From positions 1 to 64,000 of IMG/VR virus record IMGVR_UViG_3300006176_000004: 64,000 nucleotides of DNA. One strand, written 5' to 3'. The notes under the pieces are model-generated. The model searched no databases and was not told where the DNA came from. It saw only the letters and a list, made by a program, of their open reading frames with translations. Shown piece after piece: positions 38,883 to 47,051 of the stretch. The stretch comes from a virus. Each line of letters starts with the position of its first letter. Position 1 is the first letter of the stretch. The translations under genes and the position numbers were made by a program.

Positions 38883-39092
38883 ATGTGCCGCCCCTGCATT
38901 CATTTTGTCGGTTTCCGTGGCAACGAATATTGGTCCGCCGTCAAGGTATGGGGCAAGCCTGATTTCTTTCATCGCGGCTGGGACCATCGAGCGCAACGTG
39001 AGATTTATCATAGTGATACCGTGGTTTTTGCCAAGGGCGAATGGACGCAAGAACCGAGTAAATATAATTTCGACGACAGTTCCGTAATGTGA
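38883..39092 (+). CDS. Conserved small phage protein
   Basis: 69 residues. CIHFVGFRGNEYWSAVKVW and DFFHRGWDHRAQREI form a recognisable small-protein pattern I recall from alphaproteobacterial phages; Trp-rich. Function unknown. Confidence 0.6.
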   Translation: MCRPCIHFVGFRGNEYWSAVKVWGKPDFFHRGWDHRAQREIYHSDTVVFAKGEWTQEPSKYNFDDSSVM

Positions 39093-39102
39093 GGATAAAT
39101 TA

Positions 39103-39279
39103 ATGCCTGCTCAGATAATTGCATTTCCGAAATCAGAAGGAAACGGAGCCCGCGAGGCGCTGATTGAGATATTGGCCGCCTCGGAGCAGCGCAATCCGGA
39201 GGGCAGAGCCGATAGCTTGTTGACGTTGCTATGGTTTCACGGGTTTAAGGTGGTTCCATTGGACGGAACGGAAGAGTAA
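39103..39279 (+). CDS. Small hypothetical protein
   Basis: 58 residues (MPAQIIAFPKSEG...), with a helical middle (LIEILAASEQRNPEG). GAGG about nine bases upstream. Not recognised. Confidence 0.55.
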   Translation: MPAQIIAFPKSEGNGAREALIEILAASEQRNPEGRADSLLTLLWFHGFKVVPLDGTEE

Positions 39280-39301
39280 ACTTAACAAAGGAAATATCGG
39301 A

Positions 39302-39568
39302 ATGAATGGATCAAATCAGTTATTTGGTGCCGTAAAATCCAACTCAAGGATTGAGAACGATGTTGAGTTGGTCAAAACCATGACGAATCAAGTCGAATCG
39401 ACTACTGATCGAATTATTCGTCATGCCCGTTCTCTTGGTTATTTCGAGCCCCCATCTGATACGAAGGCATCCGCTCCAACGCCAGTTATTACGACATTAG
39501 CTGATGCTTTACTGGCTCTTAGCCGAGCGATTGACCATTGCTCGGGATCGCTCAACGTTTTCGATTGA
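39302..39568 (+). CDS. Small hypothetical protein
   Basis: 88 residues, helical, low in Cys, acidic-polar composition (RIENDVELVKTMTNQVESTT). Not recognised. Confidence 0.6.
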   Translation: MNGSNQLFGAVKSNSRIENDVELVKTMTNQVESTTDRIIRHARSLGYFEPPSDTKASAPTPVITTLADALLALSRAIDHCSGSLNVFD

Positions 39569-39603
39569 GCTTCGGATATCCCCTACCGGCGGATATTCTG
39601 AGG

Positions 39604-39650
39604 GCATCCGGGGCCGGGATGGACCCCAGAATCTTGAAGGTCCCGGATGC
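39604..39650. repeat. Inverted repeat, 9-bp stem
   Basis: GCATCCGGG (39604-39612) and CCCGGATGC (39642-39650) are exact complements, with GGGG/CCCC pairing inside. It fills the gap between small genes and may end or process a transcript. Confidence 0.45.
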
Positions 39651-39669
39651 AACCTTTCGAGGAACCCAG

Positions 39670-39900
39670 ATGAAGCTTGGCAAAAAGAACAAAATCTATC
39701 TCCGTGAGGCTAGGCGCCGCACCAAAGACGATGCTTCCGACATGGGCAAATTCGATATGCGACCCCGCGATCCCTACGAAATTCTCGGCTTGATCAGACC
39801 CAAGCGGGTGATGCCCGCAATAGGAGAAGGTCATGCGCAATCGAGCATTTCGCCGAGCCAAAGCCGACAGCAAGATGTGGCGGCGGCTAAAAGAGGATAG
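39670..39900 (+). CDS. Possible small basic protein
   Basis: 76 residues starting MKLGKKNKIYLREARR. Basic N-terminus, then GKFDMRPRDPYEILGLIRPK. It overlaps the next gene by 68 bp, which lowers confidence, but without it the stretch would be empty. Confidence 0.35.
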   Translation: MKLGKKNKIYLREARRRTKDDASDMGKFDMRPRDPYEILGLIRPKRVMPAIGEGHAQSSISPSQSRQQDVAAAKRG

Positions 39901-40075
39901 AAATCAGCACTATAACGACCTGTCTTGCCCATGCTGGACCGACAAGAAGGCGATGGCGCGGTTTAAGGAGCAGCCCAAGCGCGATATGCGCTGTATTTGC
40001 TGCGTAAATCAGCGTGCTCTATACGGTCCGACGATCGCCGAACTTCGTCAGTTCCAATGCGAGTTTGACGAATGA
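39833..40075 (+). CDS. Small basic Cys-containing protein
   Basis: 80 residues starting MRNRAFRRAKADSKMW, with AGGAG seven bases upstream. Very basic N-terminus; Cys at CPCW and CICC. May bind nucleic acid. Not recognised. Confidence 0.55.
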   Translation: MRNRAFRRAKADSKMWRRLKEDRNQHYNDLSCPCWTDKKAMARFKEQPKRDMRCICCVNQRALYGPTIAELRQFQCEFDE

Positions 40076-40128
40076 CAGGATTATTCATATCGTCCGGATA
40101 GAAAACGATAGATAGGAAATGTTCCATA

Positions 40129-40755
40129 ATGCCGCGCCCGGCTGGATTGCCAAAGACCGGTGGTCGCCGTAAAGGCTCGGCAAATCGGCCAAAACCCGTG
40201 ATTCTATCGCCAGATGAGGCAGCCCAAAGCCGTGCGATGACGATCGTGACGCCAGCAGAAGTGCGGACTCCGAAGGCGGTTATGCTCGATGCGATGATGT
40301 TCTTTGATCGAATGGCGCGTCAGAGTGCTGAGCAGCTTGATTACGGAGCGGCGACCAAGTACATGGTGTCTGCGGTGCAAGTGGCTGAAAAGGTTGCACC
40401 TTTCATCCATGCGCGGCTATTAGCGGTCGAATCACGCACCGAAGACAAAGCCGCACCGTTTGTCGTGCGTGCGCCTGCGGTGATGGCGGACAGCTCGGCC
40501 TGGCAGGCTGCGGTAGGGGCGGCAGTGATTGACATGGAGGCAGCGCAATCGCCCAGCGCGGGCCGCACAGAGGTTTCGGCACATCCGGCGCAGCAACATG
40601 CCCCTGAGCCTCAAAACGCACCAGCGGCCACGGCTGTTGCCCTGATGAACGACCCGAAGACGAACCGGATTACGGTCATGCCGCCTGGGCCGAGGGTGGT
40701 GCAGCCGTCTGGCACGGAGCAGTGGCTCGCTAGCATTCAGAAAAAGGTTGGCTGA
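40129..40755 (+). CDS. AT-hook protein, possible small-terminase-like
   Basis: 208 residues. GLPKTGGRRKGSANRPKP is an AT-hook-like basic start, followed by a helical domain (MLDAMMFFDRMARQS; GAATKYMVSAVQVAEKVAPF), an arrangement seen in small proteins near phage packaging genes, and a long Pro/Ala-rich tail. The large terminase lies 17 kb away, so the packaging role is uncertain. Confidence 0.5.
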   Translation: MPRPAGLPKTGGRRKGSANRPKPVILSPDEAAQSRAMTIVTPAEVRTPKAVMLDAMMFFDRMARQSAEQLDYGAATKYMVSAVQVAEKVAPFIHARLLAVESRTEDKAAPFVVRAPAVMADSSAWQAAVGAAVIDMEAAQSPSAGRTEVSAHPAQQHAPEPQNAPAATAVALMNDPKTNRITVMPPGPRVVQPSGTEQWLASIQKKVG

Positions 40756-40958
40756 TGGACAAGCAGCAACGAGCGATTCGTTCATGGCATGAAGGTCTGT
40801 GCGTTTGCCATAAGTGCTTGAAAGAACGCGATGAAGTCCGCGCTTTCATGATAGTATGTCCCGAATGTGGTAACAAGCGCTGTCCGAAGGCATCAGATCA
40901 CGATTTGTCCTGCACTGGCAGCAACAAACCTGGGCAGTATGGGAGCGTCTACGCCTAA
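40755..40958 (+). CDS. Conserved zinc-ribbon phage protein
   Basis: 67 residues; start overlaps the previous stop (TGATG). CVCHKCLKERD, then VCPECGNKRCPKASDHDLSC and TGSNKPGQYGSVY, is a very common small phage protein pattern. Binds zinc by inference; role unknown. Confidence 0.7.
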   Translation: MDKQQRAIRSWHEGLCVCHKCLKERDEVRAFMIVCPECGNKRCPKASDHDLSCTGSNKPGQYGSVYA

Positions 40959-41060
40959 GGATGATTGCTGGACTGAAAATAATTGTGCCAAGGCTCTTGT
41001 AATCCGGTCAAAATCCTGCCAATAAGCGGACACCGTAATTATGCAGCAGGAGATACTCCA

Positions 41061-41882
<822 letters not shown>

Positions 41883-41883
41883 A

Positions 41884-42303
41884 ATGGTTCTGAAATGTCC
41901 CGATTGCGGCGTGAGCGTCATGAGTTTGATGACGCATGTCTGCGGTCGGGCCAACAGTTCGCCGAAATCGGAGCGCATTTCCGATAGCGGCGTTCAACCC
42001 CGAGCGAAAGGAGGCAATCACAAACCAACCAAACCTTCCGCCAAAGATGAAGCAGCAAGAGTGGCTGATATTGATAATGCGAAGAATGTGATCAATGGAC
42101 CGACAATGGAGAGCGGTGTCGGCCCCGCCGGTCGTGGCCCCGAGATCGTAAATGAAAGTATCGGGGCACCTAATTCAAGGCGCGGACGCCCCCGAATCGG
42201 CGAGACCCGCGATAAGCCATGGCTGAGTTGCGAGCCTCCGATGAGTGAACGAACATGGCGGCGCCGGCTATCCGAGCAGCGATCTAAAGAGGGTGGGAAA
42301 TGA
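41884..42303 (+). CDS. Zinc-finger protein with RTWRRR C-terminus
   Basis: 139 residues starting MVLKCPDCGVSVMSL with a CxxC and a later HVC, a possible zinc finger. After a disordered linker the C-terminus (RRGRPRIGETRDKPW, MSERTWRRRL) matches that of the 11802-12140 protein. Both look like small DNA-binding proteins sharing a recognition motif. Confidence 0.6.
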   Translation: MVLKCPDCGVSVMSLMTHVCGRANSSPKSERISDSGVQPRAKGGNHKPTKPSAKDEAARVADIDNAKNVINGPTMESGVGPAGRGPEIVNESIGAPNSRRGRPRIGETRDKPWLSCEPPMSERTWRRRLSEQRSKEGGK

Positions 42304-42470
42304 GCAAGCATCACGAAGAACATCCGGACTATGGCGCTCTCGGCATCTTTGCTGGGTATGGTGAATGCGATGATCCAGTCCCGGGTGAAATGTCTGATCT
42401 TGAAATTGAGCAGTTGAAGGCTCAAGCCAAGCGTCATAGGGCAGAGCAGCGATCGAAGGAGCAGAAATGA
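42300..42470 (+). CDS. Small hypothetical protein
   Basis: 56 residues (MSKHHEEHPDYGALGI...), ATGA overlap. Ends AEQRSKEQK, encoded by a 29-bp element repeated at 42716-42744. Helical C-terminus. Confidence 0.55.
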   Translation: MSKHHEEHPDYGALGIFAGYGECDDPVPGEMSDLEIEQLKAQAKRHRAEQRSKEQK

Positions 42471-42688
42471 GCGAGCGGCCGGCGAATGACGAAATGGTCC
42501 AAGGCTTTCTGGACGGCTATGATCTGACAGCACCTGAACCTTCCGCAAATCGCTCGGCCTCCTATCGTCATGGGTTTATGTGCGCTCGCATAGACAAAGG
42601 CGTCGTGCCATATCAAGGACCGGCCGATCAACTTAGGCGATTGGCGGATCAGGCGATGAATGAGGATGATATCCGCGCGATTCAGTGA
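42467..42688 (+). CDS. Conserved small phage protein
   Basis: 73 residues. NDEMVQGFLDGYDLTAPEPS and SASYRHGFMCARIDKGVVP is a small-protein pattern repeated in phages of this host group (a Gly-Tyr-Asp 'FLDGYD' start). Function unknown. Confidence 0.65.
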   Translation: MSERPANDEMVQGFLDGYDLTAPEPSANRSASYRHGFMCARIDKGVVPYQGPADQLRRLADQAMNEDDIRAIQ

Positions 42689-42715
42689 TGTCGATAGTAC
42701 CGACATCGTGTCCCT

Positions 42716-42744
42716 GAGCAGCGACCGAAGGAGCAGAAATGAGC
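42716..42744 (+). repeat. Repeated 29-bp gene-start element
   Basis: GAGCAGCGACCGAAGGAGCA continuing to GAAATGAGC differs by one base from 42444-42472; a shorter variant is at 42274-42305. Each copy carries a GGAG-type ribosome binding site and the ATG of the gene that follows, so the unit moves a translation start. Confidence 0.75.
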
Positions 42745-42921
42745 ACAGTCAAGCTTCTGGCGCGGAGACGTTTCAATTACATTGATGTTACTGGGGTCTT
42801 GGCGCTGGTTGGATGTGTTTCGGGCGGAAAATATCTGATAGGAACAGCTATTTGGCTTCTATCCATATTGTTATCGCTCGTGGCGGAAGGCTTGGCCGAT
42901 CGGAAGGAAAAGAGCGCGTGA
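42739..42921 (+). CDS. Small membrane protein
   Basis: 60 residues. Starts MSTVKLLARRRFNYID; two weak transmembrane segments (VTGVLALVGCVSGG, LIGTAIWLLSILLSLVA). Start supplied by the repeated 29-bp element. Confidence 0.55.
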   Translation: MSTVKLLARRRFNYIDVTGVLALVGCVSGGKYLIGTAIWLLSILLSLVAEGLADRKEKSA

Positions 42922-43103
42922 CCGACAAACTGACGAGCTTCGGCAACCAGGCCCCGATGAAGGTGCAGTGCGCGACGTGCCACTGGCTGGGGACGGCTGC
43001 CGATCTCGTAGGGCGTGATGAGAAACTGTGCTGCCCGATCTGCAACACGCCGTTTGCGCGGTATCCACAGCGGATCGAGCATCTGTGGAGCGACCCGTAC
43101 TGA
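42918..43103 (+). CDS. Zinc-ribbon protein
   Basis: 61 residues from GTG (GTGA overlap). CATCHWLG and CCPICNTPF are CxxC pairs 27 residues apart. Structural zinc by inference. Confidence 0.65.
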   Translation: MTDKLTSFGNQAPMKVQCATCHWLGTAADLVGRDEKLCCPICNTPFARYPQRIEHLWSDPY

Positions 43104-43104
43104 T

Positions 43105-43344
43105 ATGGCAAAGCAAGCCGCAGTCTTGTTCCGTAGAAAGGTCTTCGTGGTCGGGCCGAATCACAAAGACGCGATCGACGCTGCTTTCGCTAAGTTCACC
43201 GAGCATCAGGCGCATCGCGTGACGCTTCGGATCATGGACGGCAAAGAGGATATCGTATTCGGGTTTGCCTACATCGACGGAACGGACTTCAAACCATCCG
43301 ATATGCAATCGGCACGCAAGCGAATGTACGGGTTTAATCCATGA
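43105..43344 (+). CDS. Hypothetical protein
   Basis: 79 residues starting MAKQAAVLFRRKVFVVG. Compact alpha/beta (DAIDAAFAKFTEHQAHRVTL, IMDGKEDIVFGFAYI). Not recognised. Confidence 0.6.
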   Translation: MAKQAAVLFRRKVFVVGPNHKDAIDAAFAKFTEHQAHRVTLRIMDGKEDIVFGFAYIDGTDFKPSDMQSARKRMYGFNP

Positions 43345-43532
43345 TGGCCTTATCTAATCCGCCCCTTCCTGAACGCCACTGGAACGGTGAGCAGTGGATT
43401 TATCCGCAAGATATTGACGACGCGCTGAACCAAGCGCTACTTGTGATAGACGAATATTATAACGGCGACCGAGCATGGGCTGAGGCGTGGCTGCTCAAGG
43501 CGCACGAGGCGAATCAGGAGAAGCCGAAGTGA
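43341..43532 (+). CDS. Small hypothetical protein
   Basis: 63 residues, ATGA overlap, Trp- and Asp-rich (ERHWNGEQWIYPQDIDDAL). Helical second half. Not recognised. Confidence 0.6.
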   Translation: MMALSNPPLPERHWNGEQWIYPQDIDDALNQALLVIDEYYNGDRAWAEAWLLKAHEANQEKPK

Positions 43533-43732
43533 CCGACGATGAGTTTATTTTCGCCATCAATAGGTTTGGCGTTGATATTCTATCTCGGAAGGCTGCGGAG
43601 TTGGTGAAGCGTCCGGCGACGCAAGCTCAGGTGACGGCCTATTATAAGGCGCTGAGTTTGCAGCGGGAGTGGAACCGAAACCACCGGAGGCTGATCGCGA
43701 AGGATCGAATGCAGGAGAAGGCGAGTAAGTGA
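43529..43732 (+). CDS. Small hypothetical protein
   Basis: 67 residues from GTG (GTGA overlap), helical and basic at the C-terminus (REWNRNHRRLIAKDRMQEKA). Not recognised. Confidence 0.6.
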   Translation: MTDDEFIFAINRFGVDILSRKAAELVKRPATQAQVTAYYKALSLQREWNRNHRRLIAKDRMQEKASK

Positions 43733-43908
43733 GATTCATATTTATTTTGTTGCTATTGACTGGTTGCGATAAAGTTGAAGTTACCACCACAAACACAGAG
43801 ATTGAGTCGCCCATACAAAATACGTGCCAATCTGGTGATTTACTGCCTGATTTTCCGAGATGCGGGTTTGTGGTGCCTGAGGTGAAGATAGCGAGGGGAG
43901 GAAGTTAG
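43729..43908 (+). CDS. Small lipoprotein
   Basis: 59 residues from GTG (GTGA overlap). The start RFIFILLLLTGCDKVE has a clear lipobox (LLTGC), so the mature protein would be lipid-anchored at Cys 14 or so. Two later Cys (NTCQSG, RCGF). A lipoprotein could serve as the outer-membrane partner of a spanin pair, though it is far from the lysis genes. Confidence 0.65.
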   Translation: MRFIFILLLLTGCDKVEVTTTNTEIESPIQNTCQSGDLLPDFPRCGFVVPEVKIARGGS

Positions 43909-44076
43909 ATGAGAGTATTTGTAGCCATTGGAGGATACGATTACGAAGGCTATGCCGCGCCGATCGGGGTGTATTCAACTAAAGAATTGGCAGAGGAAGC
44001 CATTAAGAAGGCGTCGAGAGGATACGATGATCGAGAAATCTTTGAATATGAAATAGACGATGAGCCACGGACGTGA
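43909..44076 (+). CDS. Small hypothetical protein
   Basis: 55 residues (MRVFVAIGGYDYEGYA...), acidic, beta-alpha-beta appearance. 0 bp gap before it, GTGA overlap after it. Function unknown. Confidence 0.6.
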   Translation: MRVFVAIGGYDYEGYAAPIGVYSTKELAEEAIKKASRGYDDREIFEYEIDDEPRT

Positions 44077-44456
44077 GGATAGTTATAGCTCTTATCGTGA
44101 CGCTACTAGCGGCCTTCCCCGCCCTAGCCTTCCCTGGTTGTATGACGCATAGCGAGGCAAAGCACGCATACGGCCGCGACACCTATTTGCATTGGCATGG
44201 CAATCATTGCTGGGGTATCCACCATGCAGCGTCTCGGCGATCGAAGGAATCAGCCCCAGTGCTTGTAGTCTCTCACAATCACGGTGAGAAACTACCTAAC
44301 CGTGAGGCGGCAGGAACTGGGGCTGATACTGCTTCCATCTGGCCCGATACCCCGAGCGACTTCACCTGGGCAGATCGATGGCCGAATCAGGATAGGATAT
44401 CGCCGGATAGGTGGCTGATGGAGTTGGTGCAGTTTGGAAGCAGCGGTAATAGGTAG
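44073..44456 (+). CDS. Exported protein with His/Cys cluster
   Basis: 127 residues from GTG. Signal peptide (RIVIALIVTLLAAFPALA) then GCMTHSEAKHAYGRDTYL and HWHGNHCWGIHH. The clustered His and two Cys suggest metal or haem binding in the periplasm. I recall this N-terminal motif from small exported proteins in Hyphomicrobiales, function unknown. Confidence 0.65.
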   Translation: MRIVIALIVTLLAAFPALAFPGCMTHSEAKHAYGRDTYLHWHGNHCWGIHHAASRRSKESAPVLVVSHNHGEKLPNREAAGTGADTASIWPDTPSDFTWADRWPNQDRISPDRWLMELVQFGSSGNR

Positions 44457-44470
44457 TCAGGGAAAACATA

Positions 44471-44779
44471 ATGAAACGAAGCATCAAAGTTGACGATGTC
44501 ATGCTAGGCATGGGCTTCGCCGTTGCTGATATCGGTCCAAATGTCACCAAACTACGTTCCTTGATTGCGGGTCAGATCGAGAAAGGCTTGCGCTATCATA
44601 GTGCCGGCACATGGGCGCCGGAACATGGTCCTGCTGGAATGAAGCTATCGCCAGAAGAACGCGCCTCTTCCTTTATTGAAGTTCAGGAAGCGATCGATGC
44701 TGGCAACTATACTGAGTTGGACTTTGTCGATAGCTACCGAACGAAAAACAGCGTTGGTCAGCAGATAAGGACGGAATGA
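44471..44779 (+). CDS. Hypothetical protein
   Basis: 102 residues (MKRSIKVDDVMLGMGF...), soluble, one helical domain (EERASSFIEVQEAIDAGN). Not recognised. Confidence 0.6.
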   Translation: MKRSIKVDDVMLGMGFAVADIGPNVTKLRSLIAGQIEKGLRYHSAGTWAPEHGPAGMKLSPEERASSFIEVQEAIDAGNYTELDFVDSYRTKNSVGQQIRTE

Positions 44780-44985
44780 TGCCGACCGAACAGGAAATTC
44801 AAACACTCGCAGAGGCGATGGATCAGCTCCTGGACGATATGGGCATAGCCGGGACCAACGTTTGCGTTGCTGCGAAAGCGCAAGCCCGTATCGCGTGGGA
44901 ACCATTTCGAGACAAGGACGATCCGGCCCGTTGCTTGATGTCGCTTGAAGATGCCAAGCGCATCCTTAAAGAATGCGACGGCTAG
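44776..44985 (+). CDS. Small hypothetical protein
   Basis: 69 residues, ATGA overlap. Helical (EQEIQTLAEAMDQLLDDMG), two Cys. Not recognised. Confidence 0.6.
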   Translation: MMPTEQEIQTLAEAMDQLLDDMGIAGTNVCVAAKAQARIAWEPFRDKDDPARCLMSLEDAKRILKECDG

Positions 44986-45029
44986 TTTCCTTTGCGTCAC
45001 ATTATCGCATATTTTACAGGTATTTTACC

Positions 45030-45206
45030 ATGCGACTAGCCCATTGCTTATTGAACGAATATGGACCGCCAGCGACGTATATTCATGTAGAGGGCCACAG
45101 GTACGTGCTAGTGTCGCATGCGGCGGATCAGATGCTGGCGGCGATCGAGAGCGCTGAGATAGCGGAACGAGCGAGATATGTCGAAGAAACCGAAAGACGC
45201 TCCTGA
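45030..45206 (+). CDS. Small hypothetical protein
   Basis: 58 residues starting MRLAHCLLNEYGPPAT; an ATG at 44973 is also in frame. Beta start then helix (QMLAAIESAEIAERARYVEE). Overlaps the next gene by 29 bp. Confidence 0.5.
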   Translation: MRLAHCLLNEYGPPATYIHVEGHRYVLVSHAADQMLAAIESAEIAERARYVEETERRS

Positions 45207-45351
45207 GATCGGCGACCGCGTAGAGCGGCGCGGCTTTGGCGAGCGCGGGACGCTGGTGCAGGTGGATACGGACGATCTCTGGAGTTGTGTGAAGTGGGAC
45301 CGCACTGGTCCGGTACTGATCCATCTTTATGAACTGAGGAAGATATCATGA
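45178..45351 (+). CDS. Small SH3-like protein
   Basis: 57 residues (MSKKPKDAPEIGDRVERRGF...). GERGTLVQVDTDDLWSCVKW suggests a small SH3-like barrel. Stop overlaps the next ATG. Confidence 0.55.
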   Translation: MSKKPKDAPEIGDRVERRGFGERGTLVQVDTDDLWSCVKWDRTGPVLIHLYELRKIS

Positions 45352-45590
45352 TCTCGAACATCCCGTCGTTCGCGGTGCACCAGGACTACCAGGCGCGGCA
45401 TAGCGATATGCTGGTGGCGGCTCGGGGAGAAGTGTTTCCGGATTGGTATGAGGGCCATCAGCGACCATCCGTAGTACGACCTGGCTGGTCTGTATGGCGT
45501 TCTTGTGCGCCAGCAGAGTTCTTCAACGAAACCAAAATAAGATGGATTGGCTGGGACCTTGCATCTCCTTGGGAAATATCGCAAGGATAG
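45348..45590 (+). CDS. Hypothetical protein, last gene of the small-gene array
   Basis: 80 residues (MISNIPSFAVHQDYQARHS...), Trp-rich (PDWYEGH, RPGWSVWRS, IGWDLASPW). Followed after 50 bp by a strong terminator. Not recognised. Confidence 0.6.
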   Translation: MISNIPSFAVHQDYQARHSDMLVAARGEVFPDWYEGHQRPSVVRPGWSVWRSCAPAEFFNETKIRWIGWDLASPWEISQG

Positions 45591-45639
45591 CGCGCCTGGC
45601 GGTTCTCCGCTGAGCATTCCTCAGAACTCCCTAGACTTC

Positions 45640-45670
45640 GGCCGCTCGGTAACACGGGCGGCCTTTTTAT
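45640..45670 (+). terminator. Rho-independent terminator
   Basis: GGCCGC (45640-45645) pairs with GCGGCC (45658-45663), directly followed by TTTTTATTATTT. It ends the long rightward small-gene operon. Confidence 0.9.
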
Positions 45671-45693
45671 TATTTAAAGTTTAAAAATAAAAG

Positions 45694-45721
45694 TTGACAT
45701 CCTTAGATTGAGTGCTATTCT
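45694..45721 (+). promoter_or_regulatory. Sigma-70-type promoter
   Basis: Perfect TTGACA (45694-45699), 16-bp spacer, TATTCT (45716-45721). It follows the terminator in an AT-rich gap and points at the structured RNA, giving an expected start near 45728. Confidence 0.75.
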
Positions 45722-45727
45722 ACGGAC

Positions 45728-46010
45728 ATCATAGCAGAGTTGGGAATGCCCAAGACCCGGGTGAGACACGACCGGGGAGTGGCACAGAAAGAACTCCGGA
45801 AGGATTCAGTTCAGAGGGAGCCCCTCCAAGGCCAACTGGCCCGGCCCATGAAAACCTACTCGGCCTCTACCGAGAGACTGCATCGAGCAACGAAACGGAT
45901 GCAGGTGGCGGTAACCTAAGTGAGACTTGCGATGCTCCCTCTGAACTGAATCCTTCCGCTCTCTTTGTGGCCCAAACACAGACAAGCCCCGCCCCTCAAA
46001 AGGCCGGGTT
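45728..46010 (+). ncRNA. Structured non-coding RNA with a perfect 25-bp helix
   Basis: Downstream of a strong promoter. 45797-45821 and 45934-45958 are exact 25-base reverse complements. Inside lie three hairpins: GGCC-AACT-GGCC (45830-45841), CTCGG/CCGAG (45859-45874) and CTGCATC/GATGCAG (45878-45904). Upstream, GAGTT (45737) pairs with AACTC (45792) around TTGGG/CCCAA and CCCGG/CCGGG hairpins. An imperfect GC hairpin followed by TTT near 45987-46012 may end it. It does not look like tmRNA, RNase P, or a group I or II intron. Ends are estimated. Confidence 0.65.
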
Positions 46011-46077
46011 TCTGCTGCTGTTGATTCGTTCTGCGATCTCGGCTAAAAACGCGAAACCCGCCGCAGGGATGAATAAA

Positions 46078-46566
46078 ATGGCAAAAGGCCGACCTGGGCG
46101 ACAATGGCATCGAAAGAGAGTCGCGAACGGCCATTATGAAAATGGTGGTTTGGGCACCCTACTGCCAAGGCTTCGTGCCCTGGGTTTTAAGAAATATTCA
46201 GAATATCTTTCTTCGGCGCACTGGCAAAATTTGCGATCCGAATTGATGATTTTGCGCAGTGCACAATGTGAAATATGTTTGGCAACCGGAGTAAGGATTT
46301 CCCTCCATCACAGGACATATGAACGGCTCGGAAGTGAAAGACATGAGGATATTATCCTTGTATGTCCCGAATGCCACGATCGAATCCACGCTAGCGAGCG
46401 GATGGGTGGGAAAGGAGGCTTAGAAGGTGCTCTGAAGCGCGTTCGTCGTCATATTCTCAAAAAACAAGGTCGTATGGAAGAGCTTAGGATTGATCGAATA
46501 GCCTCGAAATTGGCCGCCAGAAGATCCAAAGACGAGTGCGTTGCCAAGGGGCGCGAAACCGCGTAG
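46078..46566 (+). CDS. HNH endonuclease
   Basis: 162 residues starting MAKGRPGRQWHRKRV. CEICLATGVRISLHHRTYER and DIILVCPECHDRIHA are the HNH core with its zinc-binding CxxC pairs. The frame is open upstream to 45712 through the structured RNA, but that part has poor protein character. It may be a homing or packaging-associated nuclease; its closeness to the RNA could mean a mobile unit. Confidence 0.8.
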   Translation: MAKGRPGRQWHRKRVANGHYENGGLGTLLPRLRALGFKKYSEYLSSAHWQNLRSELMILRSAQCEICLATGVRISLHHRTYERLGSERHEDIILVCPECHDRIHASERMGGKGGLEGALKRVRRHILKKQGRMEELRIDRIASKLAARRSKDECVAKGRETA

Positions 46567-46575
46567 GTTCCTCTT

Positions 46576-46668
46576 GATCTCGGCGAGCAAACAGCGCGCC
46601 AGAGTACGGAATGGGGGCGCTGCCTTAACCATCCGTCGCTTTATGCCGGTTGGGCCGGTGCCGAGATC
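46576..46668. repeat. Inverted repeat between HNH and exported genes
   Basis: GATCTCGGC (46576-46584) and GCCGAGATC (46660-46668) are exact complements flanking 75 bp that also stay open in one plus frame without a usual start codon. Possibly a leader structure for the following operon. Confidence 0.4.
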
Positions 46669-46697
46669 GCGGGAATGATCGATCGGGGGTTTAGCCT

Positions 46698-47042
46698 ATG
46701 CGCAGAGTTTTGATGGCTTTGGCTGCGCTGCTGTGCAGCACGGCATTGGCGCACGCCAACTCATTCGATCAGACAGCATGCATCAATTCGCTCGGCTATC
46801 AGCAGATCACGAATCTATCGTCGGCGGTGGGATTTACGAGCGTTCCGAGTGGAACGAATTATGCCGTGATTACGGTAGAGACGGCCGGAATCAGATGGCG
46901 AGATGATGGAACGGCACCAACGGCGTCGGTAGGGATGCCAGTCAGTTCTGGCCAGTCTTTTTCATACACGACTAGTTTCAGCAAATTTCAGGCTATCCAA
47001 CAGACATCTGGGGCTATCCTAGATGTTTATTTTTGCAGATAG
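46698..47042 (+). CDS. Exported protein (virion decoration-like)
   Basis: 114 residues with a signal peptide (MRRVLMALAALLCSTALAHA). The mature part, with GTNYAVITVETAGIRWRDDG and TAPTASVGMPVSSGQSF, is a beta sandwich pattern shared with small phage structural or fibre-associated proteins. The signal peptide is unusual for that role. Confidence 0.6.
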   Translation: MRRVLMALAALLCSTALAHANSFDQTACINSLGYQQITNLSSAVGFTSVPSGTNYAVITVETAGIRWRDDGTAPTASVGMPVSSGQSFSYTTSFSKFQAIQQTSGAILDVYFCR

Positions 47043-47051
47043 GTGATGGCC

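Noticed and set aside
45712-46077. N-terminal extension of the HNH protein by about 120 residues.
   Set aside because: The extension crosses the promoter's start region and the perfect 25-bp repeat, has poor protein character, and the HNH start at 46078 has a suitable binding site.
46567-46697. Readthrough extension of the HNH gene past its TAG (open for about 46 codons).
   Set aside because: An open stretch of that length is not rare by chance, there is no homologue support, and it overlaps an inverted repeat.
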